Assembly (NCBI GenBank): GCA_964407525.1
Contig: CAYOWC010000245.1
Coordinates: 1 to 7,526 of the forward strand
Reading direction: 5' to 3'
DNA: 7,526 nucleotides
DNA from: DUZB01 sp964407525
GTDB lineage: Bacteria > Desulfobacterota > DSM-4660 > Desulfatiglandales > Desulfatiglandaceae
The notes beneath the pieces were generated by a model. The model saw nothing but the letters and a program-made list of their open reading frames with translations, had not been told where the DNA came from and did no database searches. Position 1 is the first letter of the stretch. The number at the start of each line of letters is the position of its first letter. The translations under genes were made by a program, and so were the position numbers. Shown in pieces: positions 1-6,088 of this stretch.

Positions 1-41
1 ATGGTTTCAAATTTGTTAACGTAGGGGAGCTGAATTCTTCG

Positions 42-63
42 GCCGCCTTGCCCACAAGGAGGC
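42..63 (+). repeat. Small hairpin, 8 bp plus one mismatch
   Basis: GCC-g-CCTTG at 42-50 pairs with CAAGG-a-GGC at 55-63 around the 4-base loop CCCA. There is a single G/A mismatch. No T-run follows, so it does not look like a terminator alone. Its 3' arm is also the 5' arm of a larger hairpin. Confidence 0.5.
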
Positions 64-104
64 AGGGTCCACGGCTCCTAAAACCATTTGGTCTGTCTCC
101 TTGT
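54..104 (+). repeat. Long hairpin, 12-bp stem, 27-base loop
   Basis: ACAAGGAGGCAG (54-65) is complementary to CTGTCTCCTTGT (93-104) over 12 bases, with one G-T pair that would be a G-U wobble in RNA. The loop spans 66-92. A T-rich tract (TTGGTTGTTTT, 110-120) begins a few bases later. It may be a weak terminator or part of a structured RNA that switches with the overlapping hairpin at 42-63. The pairing is seen directly; the function is unknown. Confidence 0.5.
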
Positions 105-124
105 AGGGCTTGGTTGTTTTATAG

Positions 125-289
125 AGGTCAATTCCTTTCCTCATAAATCATCAAGGCGAGATCGAAGTAGCTGAAACCGGGGCTGAAGGGACGACTTTCA
201 GGATAAGGCTTCCGATTGTTGACAAATTCCCGGGTAAACTTGAGGAATTTAGCCCTGTTACTCAGATCAATATGGGAGACGTACAATGA
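125..289 (+). pseudogene. C-terminal remnant of a sensor histidine kinase
   Basis: This frame encodes the end of a HATPase_c domain: LINHQGEIEV, then GAEGTTFRIRLP, the closing beta-strands of a histidine kinase, followed by about 20 non-conserved residues and a TGA at 287-289. The hybrid kinase downstream has the equivalent ITVESELGMGTTFAIYLP, so this is a second kinase of the same fold. Upstream the frame stops at 122-124, and no N-box, D-box or GTGLGL motif is found in any frame back to position 1, although a short GLG appears in a different frame at 106-114. The gene is therefore disrupted, by insertion, recombination or frameshifts, unless there is a sequencing error. Its stop overlaps the next start (ATGA, 286-289), which points to a former or residual operon in which this kinase was translated just before the hybrid kinase. 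Identification of the tail is confident; the cause of the break is not known. Confidence 0.65.
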
Positions 290-2664
290 AAGAAACGATA
301 TTGATTGTAGACGATGAACCTGACATTCTTCAAACACTCGACAACGTTTTGACGGGTGAAGGGTACCGGGTTATCAGTGCATCCGGTGGGATGGAGGCAA
401 TCGAAATATTCAAAGCCGAGTCCATAGACTTAATCATCACCGATATCCGAATGCCGGGCATGGATGGTGTTGAGCTTATCCATAAGATCAAGGAATTGGA
501 CAAAGAACAGCAATTCATCGCCCTTACGGGATTTGCCACCCTTGACAATGCCATCCTGGCGTTACGTAACGGAGGGGCTTTTGATTACTTGACCAAACCT
601 TTGGAAGATATTGAAGAGCTCTTTTTATCCGTAGAAAAGGCCTTGGAAAAACGCAAGTTGATTCTTTCAAATAAAAGACTCGAAGAGGAACTATACACCC
701 AAAAAATTGAATTGGAATCGCAAAATGAGGAACTTCGAACAACCCAATTGGCGCTTGAATCGTCCAAGGACAGGTATTCGCATCTGTACGACTTCTCACC
801 CGTGGGCTATTTTTCTATTGGTCAGAAGGGAATGATTGAAAAGGTCAATCTTACCGGAGCTGACATGATAGGGACTGAAAGGAGTAGGATAATCGGCAAG
901 CCTTTCGTTCATTACATCCACAGAAACGACCGGGACACCTGGTATCTATATCAACAGCGATTCGATACGGGGAAGGGGAAATCCATTCCCTTTACCTTGA
1001 GGATGTTGAAAGAAGGTGGTCAAGAATTCCATGCTAATTTGGAATGTCTGGCTCTCCAGGAAGATAACGGTGATTTCATGGAGATCCGGGTGGCGATAAT
1101 GGATATCACCGAGCCCAAGCAGATTGAGGCCGCACTGAAAGAAAGTGTGGAAAGATACCGTGATATTGTAGAGGGAACGGATGATCTGATAATGAGAGTG
1201 GACCTCGAGGGGCGGGTTGTTTACGTAAACCATGTGGCGGAAAACGTATTTGGCCTCAGCGCTAAAAAATCCATCGGCAGGTTTGCTTTTGATTTTACCC
1301 ATCCGGATGACCGGGAAAGGAGTAAAAAGGAGTTTAGCGTATTGATCGATAACAAACCCCCGAGCATTACCTTGGAGAATCGGCAAGTAAACCAAGTTAC
1401 CGGGGAAATATACGAAATGAGGTGGACATGCGCTTTAAAATACGATGAGGAAGGTAACTTGAATGCTATCGACAGTATTGCGCATGACTTGACAGAGCAC
1501 AAAAAGTTGGAAGAAATGATGTTGAAAACTATCAAATTGGAATCCCTCGGGGTACTAGCCGGGGGCATTGCCCATGACTATAATAATCTTCTTTCCGTGA
1601 TTATGGGAAATATTTCCCTTGCAGAGTATGATATAAGGCCTGAAATTGGAAGTTCGAAAAATTTAAAGGAGGCTGAAAAGGCGTGCATTAGAGCCAAGGA
1701 ATTGACCAGCCGATTGATCACATTTTCAAAAGGCGGGGAACCGGTTAAAAGGGCAATGCCCATCGGCGATGTATTGAAGGATTCTGTTGGTTCAGCACTG
1801 AGTCGCTCTGATCTCAATTTGCAATTTTCCATTCCGGAAGATCTCCGGCCTGTCAATATCGATGAAAATCAAATAAACCAGGTATTCTATCATATGGTCG
1901 CCAATGCCGGAACAGCAATGGGTGGGAAGGGACTGCTCAAAATAACTTGCGAAAATGTTCATATAACGGGAAAAGACACCCACATATTGAAAACGGGGGA
2001 ATATGTCAAAATATCCTTTGAAGATCAGGGGATTGGAATATCTGAAGAGAATTTGCAACGAATCTTTGACCCCTATTTTTCAACCAAGGATATGGGTGCA
2101 GATAAGGGTCAGGGACTTGGACTGGCGGTCTGCCATTCCATCATTGATAAACATGATGGGCGTATTACCGTAGAATCCGAATTGGGCATGGGAACGACGT
2201 TCGCCATATACCTTCCCACATCGGTAAAACGAATTATCGCACCACTTGAAAAAAAAACGACCGGCAAAAGATCCATTGCTGGAAAGGGGAAAATCCTTGT
2301 AATGGATGATGAATCGATGATCAGAGAGCTTTCCATCGAGTTGCTGAGAAGTATGGGTTACGATTCCAAAGCTTGCAGGGACGGTGCCGAAGCGATCGAA
2401 ATGTACAAAAAAGAGATGGCGTCAGGAGAACCCTTTGATGCGGCAATCCTGGATTTATCCATTGATGGAGGAATGGGAGGCGTGGATGCTATCCAGGGAC
2501 TCCTTGAAATTGATCCCGAGGTTAATGGGATCGTTTCCACCGGCTATTTTGATGATCCGGTTGTAACCAACTTCAGGGAATACGGTTTCCGCGGTGCTCT
2601 TACCAAACCATATTCCATGGGTGAGTTGAAACAAATATTGCGTGGGTTTATTTTGGAAAATTAA
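286..2664 (+). CDS. Hybrid sensor histidine kinase, REC-PAS-PAS-HisKA-HATPase-REC
   Basis: A 792-residue soluble hybrid histidine kinase, with no signal peptide or membrane segment. The N-terminal receiver (about 1-123) has the acidic pair D9/D10, phospho-acceptor D53 in ITDIRMPGMDG, T81 and K104. A charged, probably coiled-coil linker (about 117-165) leads to PAS1 (about 165-280) and PAS2 (about 287-405). HisKA carries H430 in GGIAHDYNNLL. The HATPase domain shows the N-box around N540, DQGIGI (580-585), the F-box FDPYFSTK and GQGLGLAV. The C-terminal receiver (about 668-790) has D674/D675, acceptor D723, T752 and K774. All catalytic residues are present, so it should autophosphorylate and relay phosphate to its own receivers and on to a partner not in this window. 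It has no DNA-binding output domain. The PAS ligands cannot be told from sequence. The ATG start has GGGAG at 274-278, 7 bases upstream, and overlaps the stop of the kinase remnant, suggesting translational coupling. The 3' neighbour is convergent. Confidence 0.95.
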   Translation: MKETILIVDDEPDILQTLDNVLTGEGYRVISASGGMEAIEIFKAESIDLIITDIRMPGMDGVELIHKIKELDKEQQFIALTGFATLDNAILALRNGGAFDYLTKPLEDIEELFLSVEKALEKRKLILSNKRLEEELYTQKIELESQNEELRTTQLALESSKDRYSHLYDFSPVGYFSIGQKGMIEKVNLTGADMIGTERSRIIGKPFVHYIHRNDRDTWYLYQQRFDTGKGKSIPFTLRMLKEGGQEFHANLECLALQEDNGDFMEIRVAIMDITEPKQIEAALKESVERYRDIVEGTDDLIMRVDLEGRVVYVNHVAENVFGLSAKKSIGRFAFDFTHPDDRERSKKEFSVLIDNKPPSITLENRQVNQVTGEIYEMRWTCALKYDEEGNLNAIDSIAHDLTEHKKLEEMMLKTIKLESLGVLAGGIAHDYNNLLSVIMGNISLAEYDIRPEIGSSKNLKEAEKACIRAKELTSRLITFSKGGEPVKRAMPIGDVLKDSVGSALSRSDLNLQFSIPEDLRPVNIDENQINQVFYHMVANAGTAMGGKGLLKITCENVHITGKDTHILKTGEYVKISFEDQGIGISEENLQRIFDPYFSTKDMGADKGQGLGLAVCHSIIDKHDGRITVESELGMGTTFAIYLPTSVKRIIAPLEKKTTGKRSIAGKGKILVMDDESMIRELSIELLRSMGYDSKACRDGAEAIEMYKKEMASGEPFDAAILDLSIDGGMGGVDAIQGLLEIDPEVNGIVSTGYFDDPVVTNFREYGFRGALTKPYSMGELKQILRGFILEN

Positions 2665-2724
2665 AACCCGAGTTCTTAAGCACTTCCTTTCAGTAACCGC
2701 TTTACCCATAAGCACTGGATGTTA
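2665..2724. other. Short convergent gap between kinase and murJ
   Basis: Sixty bases separate two convergent stop codons. I see no GC-rich hairpin with a T-run on either strand, so an intrinsic terminator is not evident. The 8-mer TAAGCACT occurs twice, within 2677-2717, which may be chance. Confidence 0.6.
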
Positions 2725-4299
2725 TCAGAAAAATGAGTCTTTGATTTTTTTCAATGGTCCGATCACAACATCAAAAAGGTCATCCAATTTCAGGGCCTTT
2801 CCAAGCGGATAAAGAAGGGACAAGAATACCAGGCCTGCAACAAGGCAGGATATTAGAGCTCCTGAAAATGTCTGCGTGTCTATCCACGAAGAAACCAATC
2901 GTCTGACTCCCTCTAAAACCACACCGAGAAAAATGCTCAACAGGATCATTTTACCCACGCATGTGTAGACAGCCCCGCTTTCACGATTTTTTGTACGCCG
3001 GTTCCAGATGGCATATAGAAGGAGAACCTGCAGAAAGGCTGAGAAAGAAACACCAAAGGCCACTCCCACAGCCCCGAACCGGTTCACCCCAACCAGATAA
3101 ATAGGAATGCTCAAAATCACCGCCGCCGTTCCTAAGAGGGCTGGGAACAGCGTGTTCTGCATGGCGTAATACCCCCTGACGACAATTGTCTGGGCGGAAA
3201 ACACAAAAGCTCCTAACAACAGATAAGGAAGAAGATGCGACGTCAACGCCGTGGCGGCGGCGTCAAAACGGCCGCGCTGAAAGAGGAGGAAAACCACCTC
3301 GTGCCGAAGTACAATGAAAAGGACAGAGAAAGGAATTACGAGGGACATGGCTGACAGGGTACGATTCATGAGCCTTTTCATTTCGTCCATCTTTCCTTGA
3401 GCCACAAGACGCGACATGAAAGGATATGATGCAGTACCCACGGCCTGACCGAAAAGACCAACCAGGATGAAAACGATTCTCAGTCCGTAGTTGAGAGCGG
3501 CGACCGTTCCTTTCGGCAGGTAGGAGCCGAAAAACCTGAAAAAGACCTCCGTTGAAAAGATCATGGTAAGCCCCAGAATCAGGGGAAGCGTAAGAAAGAA
3601 ATACCGTCTCACATCCGGATGCCGAACATTCACACTGAGCCTAAATTTCATACCGATCCGGCCGGCGCCGATCCATTGAAGGAGAAAATTTCCCGCAAAA
3701 GCGCCACCCAACACGCCCCAGGCAAAACCCTCGATACCGATTCGAGGTCCGAGAACAAGACCTCCCATAATAATTCCCAGATTGTAAAGCAAAGGAGCCA
3801 TGGCAGGCAGAAAAAAGCGTTCCCTGGAAAACTGGACCGCCATGAAAAGCCCCCCGGAAAAAAAGAAAAACTGGGCAGGCAAAACAATGCGCGTCATCCG
3901 CACAGTAAGCGCCCTGACAGCCGGGTCCTTAATACCGGGAGCAACGAAATCCACCAGGGCATCTGTCCAAAAACAGCCGGCAAGAACCAGAAGGAGGAGA
4001 AAAAGACCAAAAACTGTGAAGATTATGGAAAAGACTCGCCACCCCTCTTCTTCCATATTGCGGGCCAGGTACCCACTGAAAATGGGGATGAATGTAATAG
4101 AGAGGAAACCTGTGGCAGCCACGTGATTCAGGATCTCCGGAAGCAGAAAGGCCAGTTGGTAGGCATCTACCTGACCTCCCGCACCTCCCGAATAGGCGAT
4201 GACCGACTCCCGAAACAGACCGATGATTCGGCTCAGGAAAACAGAGGACATCATGATGAAAGAGGCAATGCCCACTTTCCTGTAGAGAGATCCTTTCAT
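2725..4299 (-). CDS. murJ: MurJ/MviN-family lipid II flippase
   Basis: A polytopic inner-membrane protein of the MOP superfamily, 524 residues from the ATG chosen here (527 from an upstream TTG at 4308), the usual length for MurJ with about 14 helices. MurJ flips lipid II, the peptidoglycan precursor, to the periplasmic face. Family signatures are SRIIGLFRE near the N-terminus, DAYQLAFLLPE, LPAQFFFFSGG, the FQRGRF motif and RGYYAMQNTLFPALLG. Aligned by eye to E. coli MurJ and numbered from the TTG, R27, R33, D48 and R277 match R18, R24, D39 and R270. R52, E57 and E273 correspond to N61, T66 and F280, so the cavity charge pattern is altered. A strong promoter places the transcript start near 4301, which rules out the TTG and makes the ATG nearly leaderless. 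A GTG at 4275 preceded by AGGA is an alternative. No peptidoglycan genes adjoin. A related flippase for another lipid-linked glycan is possible. Confidence 0.92.
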   Translation of the reverse strand: MKGSLYRKVGIASFIMMSSVFLSRIIGLFRESVIAYSGGAGGQVDAYQLAFLLPEILNHVAATGFLSITFIPIFSGYLARNMEEEGWRVFSIIFTVFGLFLLLLVLAGCFWTDALVDFVAPGIKDPAVRALTVRMTRIVLPAQFFFFSGGLFMAVQFSRERFFLPAMAPLLYNLGIIMGGLVLGPRIGIEGFAWGVLGGAFAGNFLLQWIGAGRIGMKFRLSVNVRHPDVRRYFFLTLPLILGLTMIFSTEVFFRFFGSYLPKGTVAALNYGLRIVFILVGLFGQAVGTASYPFMSRLVAQGKMDEMKRLMNRTLSAMSLVIPFSVLFIVLRHEVVFLLFQRGRFDAAATALTSHLLPYLLLGAFVFSAQTIVVRGYYAMQNTLFPALLGTAAVILSIPIYLVGVNRFGAVGVAFGVSFSAFLQVLLLYAIWNRRTKNRESGAVYTCVGKMILLSIFLGVVLEGVRRLVSSWIDTQTFSGALISCLVAGLVFLSLLYPLGKALKLDDLFDVVIGPLKKIKDSFF

Positions 4300-4307
4300 G
4301 GAAAGCA

Positions 4308-4336
4308 AGTATAAGGTAGACTTCCCTATGAGTCAA
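4308..4336 (-). promoter_or_regulatory. Sigma70-type promoter of murJ
   Basis: On the minus strand, TTGACT (4336-4331) and TATACT (4313-4308) are separated by exactly 17 bases, matching the -35 and -10 consensus at 5 of 6 positions each. The transcript would begin near 4301, two bases before the ATG at 4299. This is the best promoter match in the window. It argues against the upstream TTG codon (4308-4306), which lies at the edge of the -10 box and would not be transcribed. Confidence 0.65.
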
Positions 4337-4613
4337 CCGCATCCGCTTCTAGCGCACAAATAGGAACATTGAATCGTGCCACAAATATTGTCCCCATTTT
4401 TTTTTGATCGGTACTAATTTTTTCTTTGACTGAAGCTGTTCGCTGAATTATCTTCACTAAACAATATTCAACAAAGATGTACCAAATCCTTTTCAGCGTT
4501 TCCGTATTGTATCCGTGGAAAGGCCTGAGGAGTATTTATCCATCCCAGCAAGGTAACGCGTCCAGCTCTATCCGTAGGGCCCGACCCCCCAATGCATTGA
4601 AGAAAGGCTCCTT
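4337..4613. other. Divergent intergenic region between murJ and fabF
   Basis: About 300 bases without a gene separate the divergently transcribed murJ and the ketosynthase gene. It holds one promoter for each side (the murJ promoter is at the left end), a run of nine T (4397-4405) with no convincing stem before it, and the 10-base palindrome CAATGCATTG (4590-4599) just before the ketosynthase ribosome-binding site. I recognise no riboswitch or named operator. Confidence 0.5.
4426..4454 (+). promoter_or_regulatory. Probable promoter of the fabF-like gene
   Basis: TTGACT (4426-4431, 5 of 6 to consensus) and TATCTT (4449-4454, 4 of 6) are separated by 17 bases. Transcription would start near 4461, giving an untranslated leader of about 150 bases before the ATG at 4614. 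A closer, weaker promoter cannot be excluded. Confidence 0.45.
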
Positions 4614-5915
4614 ATGAAGAAAAGAGTAGTTATTACAGGTCTGGGCCCTGTCACTCCCATAGGGATCGGCAAAGAAAAATTCTGGGATTCTCTGATTTCC
4701 GGAAAATCCGGAGCGGGAAACATCGAATTCAAAGATCTCGATATGGACCAGTACAACTCGAAGATAGCCTGTTCCATTGAAAATTTCTCCCTTACGGATT
4801 TCATAGAAAGGAGCAAGGACAACAAATATTTAGGCCGAACCTCCCAATTTGCCATTACCGGAGCAAAGCTGGCGCTCGAAGACGCGGGCTTCGCGCTCGA
4901 ACCCGTGGATGTAGAAAGGGGGCCCAAATTTTATGCCATTAAAGGAAAGGACTCTTCGACAATGGGTGTTATTCTCGGTGTTGGCAGCCAGAATATGGAC
5001 CTGTGCGAAAAATCGTTTTATCGTTTTGTTAAATTCAACGGTCCCAAAAGAGTCTCACCCTTCGCACTTCCCCATTCGCAGATTTGCGCTGTCGCTGTAA
5101 ACGTGACCGTCAAATTTGGAATCAAAGGCGGTGCCTTTAATGTATCCACTGCCTGCGCATCCTCCAATCATGCCATCATCGCAGCATACAAACAGATCGT
5201 TCTCGGAGATGAAAAGGTGGTGGTAACCGGCGGCGCCGATGCATGTATAACACCGTTCGTGTTCGGAGGATTCGTGGCATTAAATGCCATGAGCACAAGG
5301 AATGACGACCCCCTGAAAGCTTCCCGGCCCTTTGATAAAAATCGGGATGGGTTCGTGATGGGAGAAGGTGCCGGAATTATTATTTTGGAGGAACTGGAAC
5401 ACGCTCTCGAGAGAGGCACTAAAATCTACTGTGAAATGACCGGATATGGGGCAACTTCAGATGCCTACCATATCACAGTCCCTGACCCGAGCGGAGAAAT
5501 GCAGGCGCAGGCTATGCGGGATGCGCTGAGAAGGGCTGGAGTAGCGCCTGAGGAAATCGACTACATCAATGCCCACGGAACGTCAACGGCGTTGAACGAT
5601 CCTGTTGAAACCACGGCCATAAAAAACGCCCTGGGCAAACACGCCTACAACGTGCCGATCAGCTCCACAAAATCGATGGCAGGACATCTCATAGGTGGTT
5701 CAGGGGGAATAGAAGCCATTGCAACGGCATTGATGTTTGAAAGAAACAAAATCCATCCGACCATCAACCTGGATCATCCTGGAGAAGGCTGCGATCTGGA
5801 CTATGTACCTAACGAACCCAGAGAGAAAACCATTACCAAGGCCATCAGCAACAGCTTCGGGTTTGGAGGCCAGAATGCCTCCATCCTTTTCGAAAGGTAT
5901 GAAGGGAGCAGATAG
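4614..5915 (+). CDS. fabF: 3-oxoacyl-ACP synthase, FabF (KAS II) type
   Basis: A 433-residue condensing enzyme of the thiolase fold, expected to be cytosolic. It joins malonyl-ACP to an acyl-ACP, releasing CO2, in fatty acid or related acyl-chain elongation. The Cys-His-His triad is visible: C181 in STACASS, H321 in NAHGTST and H358 in TKSMAGHLIG, with K353. RPFDKNRDGFVMGEGAG and NSFGFGG are further FabF signatures. Against E. coli FabF the catalytic residues are shifted by 18, mainly through an extra stretch of about 15 residues near 97-117, before the strand that starts VILGVGSQ. The C-terminal loop reads GFGGQN where FabF has GFGGTN. The ATG has a weak AGAAAGG ribosome-binding site (4601-4607), 6 bases upstream. 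The gene stands alone, without an acyl carrier protein, fabD, fabG or fabH beside it, so a dedicated role (specialised fatty acid, lipid or secondary metabolite) is as likely as housekeeping. Confidence 0.92.
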   Translation: MKKRVVITGLGPVTPIGIGKEKFWDSLISGKSGAGNIEFKDLDMDQYNSKIACSIENFSLTDFIERSKDNKYLGRTSQFAITGAKLALEDAGFALEPVDVERGPKFYAIKGKDSSTMGVILGVGSQNMDLCEKSFYRFVKFNGPKRVSPFALPHSQICAVAVNVTVKFGIKGGAFNVSTACASSNHAIIAAYKQIVLGDEKVVVTGGADACITPFVFGGFVALNAMSTRNDDPLKASRPFDKNRDGFVMGEGAGIIILEELEHALERGTKIYCEMTGYGATSDAYHITVPDPSGEMQAQAMRDALRRAGVAPEEIDYINAHGTSTALNDPVETTAIKNALGKHAYNVPISSTKSMAGHLIGGSGGIEAIATALMFERNKIHPTINLDHPGEGCDLDYVPNEPREKTITKAISNSFGFGGQNASILFERYEGSR

Positions 5916-5927
5916 AACAAAAAATTG

Positions 5928-5999
5928 GAAACTTGAAATTCGAAATTTGGAAAAGCAGTAGTTTTCATATGCGTCATCTAATTTCCAATTTCCAGTTTC
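5928..5999. repeat. Hairpin built from GAAAYTN heptamers
   Basis: The left arm contains three tandem heptamers, GAAACTT, GAAATTC and GAAATTT (5928-5948). The right arm (5979-5999) is the reverse complement of the same kind of series (GAAACTG, GAAATTG, GAAATTA). Paired by eye, 5928-5947 matches 5980-5999 except at 5934 and 5941, and pairing next fails at 5948, so mismatches fall exactly every seven bases, at the variable position of each heptamer. A small inner stem, GAAAA (5950-5954) with TTTTC (5962-5966), caps it. It lies between two convergent genes and could end transcription from both sides or act as an RNA-stability element. It may belong to a dispersed repeat family, which one window cannot show. 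Confidence 0.65.
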
Positions 6000-6030
6000 G
6001 GCATCCCCATTCCCCAGCTTCGGAACCCGA

Positions 6031-6062
6031 TCTTCGAATCGAAAATACACTTATTTCGAAGA
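6031..6062. repeat. 8-bp inverted repeat before the MFS stop
   Basis: TCTTCGAA (6031-6038) and TTCGAAGA (6055-6062) are perfect reverse complements around a 16-base loop. Each arm contains the palindrome TTCGAA, which also occurs at 5939-5944. No T-run follows on either strand. It may help end transcription in this convergent gap or bind a protein; the role is unknown. Confidence 0.4.
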
Positions 6063-6088
6063 AAGTTTAATCCGGTACATGCCCATTC

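Larger units (their letters stand above)
1..124. other. Structured stretch without a recognised gene
   Basis: No recognisable gene lies here. The frame that later encodes a histidine-kinase tail is closed by stops at 17-19, 104-106 and 122-124. Another plus-strand frame is open from the left edge (position 3) to a TAA at 144-146, but its Pro/Arg-rich peptide resembles no family I know. The stretch is rich in inverted repeats. One hairpin pairs 42-50 with 55-63. A longer one pairs 54-65 with 93-104. They share the segment 54-63, so they exclude each other. A T-rich tract (111-120) follows the second. It could be a non-coding RNA, the edge of a mobile or repeat element, or eroded coding sequence. 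Confidence 0.4.

Noticed and set aside
74..80. CTCCTAA resembling a tRNA-Arg(CCT) anticodon loop
   Set aside because: The flanking five bases on each side do not pair, and no acceptor or T arm is present.
219..224. Perfect -35 box TTGACA upstream of the hybrid kinase
   Set aside because: No acceptable -10 hexamer lies at 16-18 bases, and it falls inside the kinase-tail coding sequence. It stays a weak possibility only.
1221..1568. Minus-strand open frames across the hybrid kinase
   Set aside because: They are shadows of a gene with complete PAS and HisKA motifs on the plus strand.
3619..4314. 231-codon plus-strand open frame antisense to the murJ 5' half
   Set aside because: The peptide is Lys/Arg/His/Asn-rich and low in hydrophobic residues, as expected for the antisense of a membrane-protein gene, while the minus strand shows clear MurJ motifs.
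4397..4405. Run of nine T that could end an intrinsic terminator
   Set aside because: Only a weak, bulged stem precedes it, and no plus-strand gene lies just upstream.
4410..4418. GGTACTAAT, identical to half of a FapR operator, upstream of the ketosynthase gene
   Set aside because: The other half-site is missing, and FapR is a Firmicutes regulator; a single 9-mer is not enough.
5737..5961. 74-codon plus-strand frame overlapping the end of the ketosynthase gene
   Set aside because: It lies mostly in another frame of a well-supported gene and runs into the heptamer repeat; there is no ribosome-binding site or recognisable motif.
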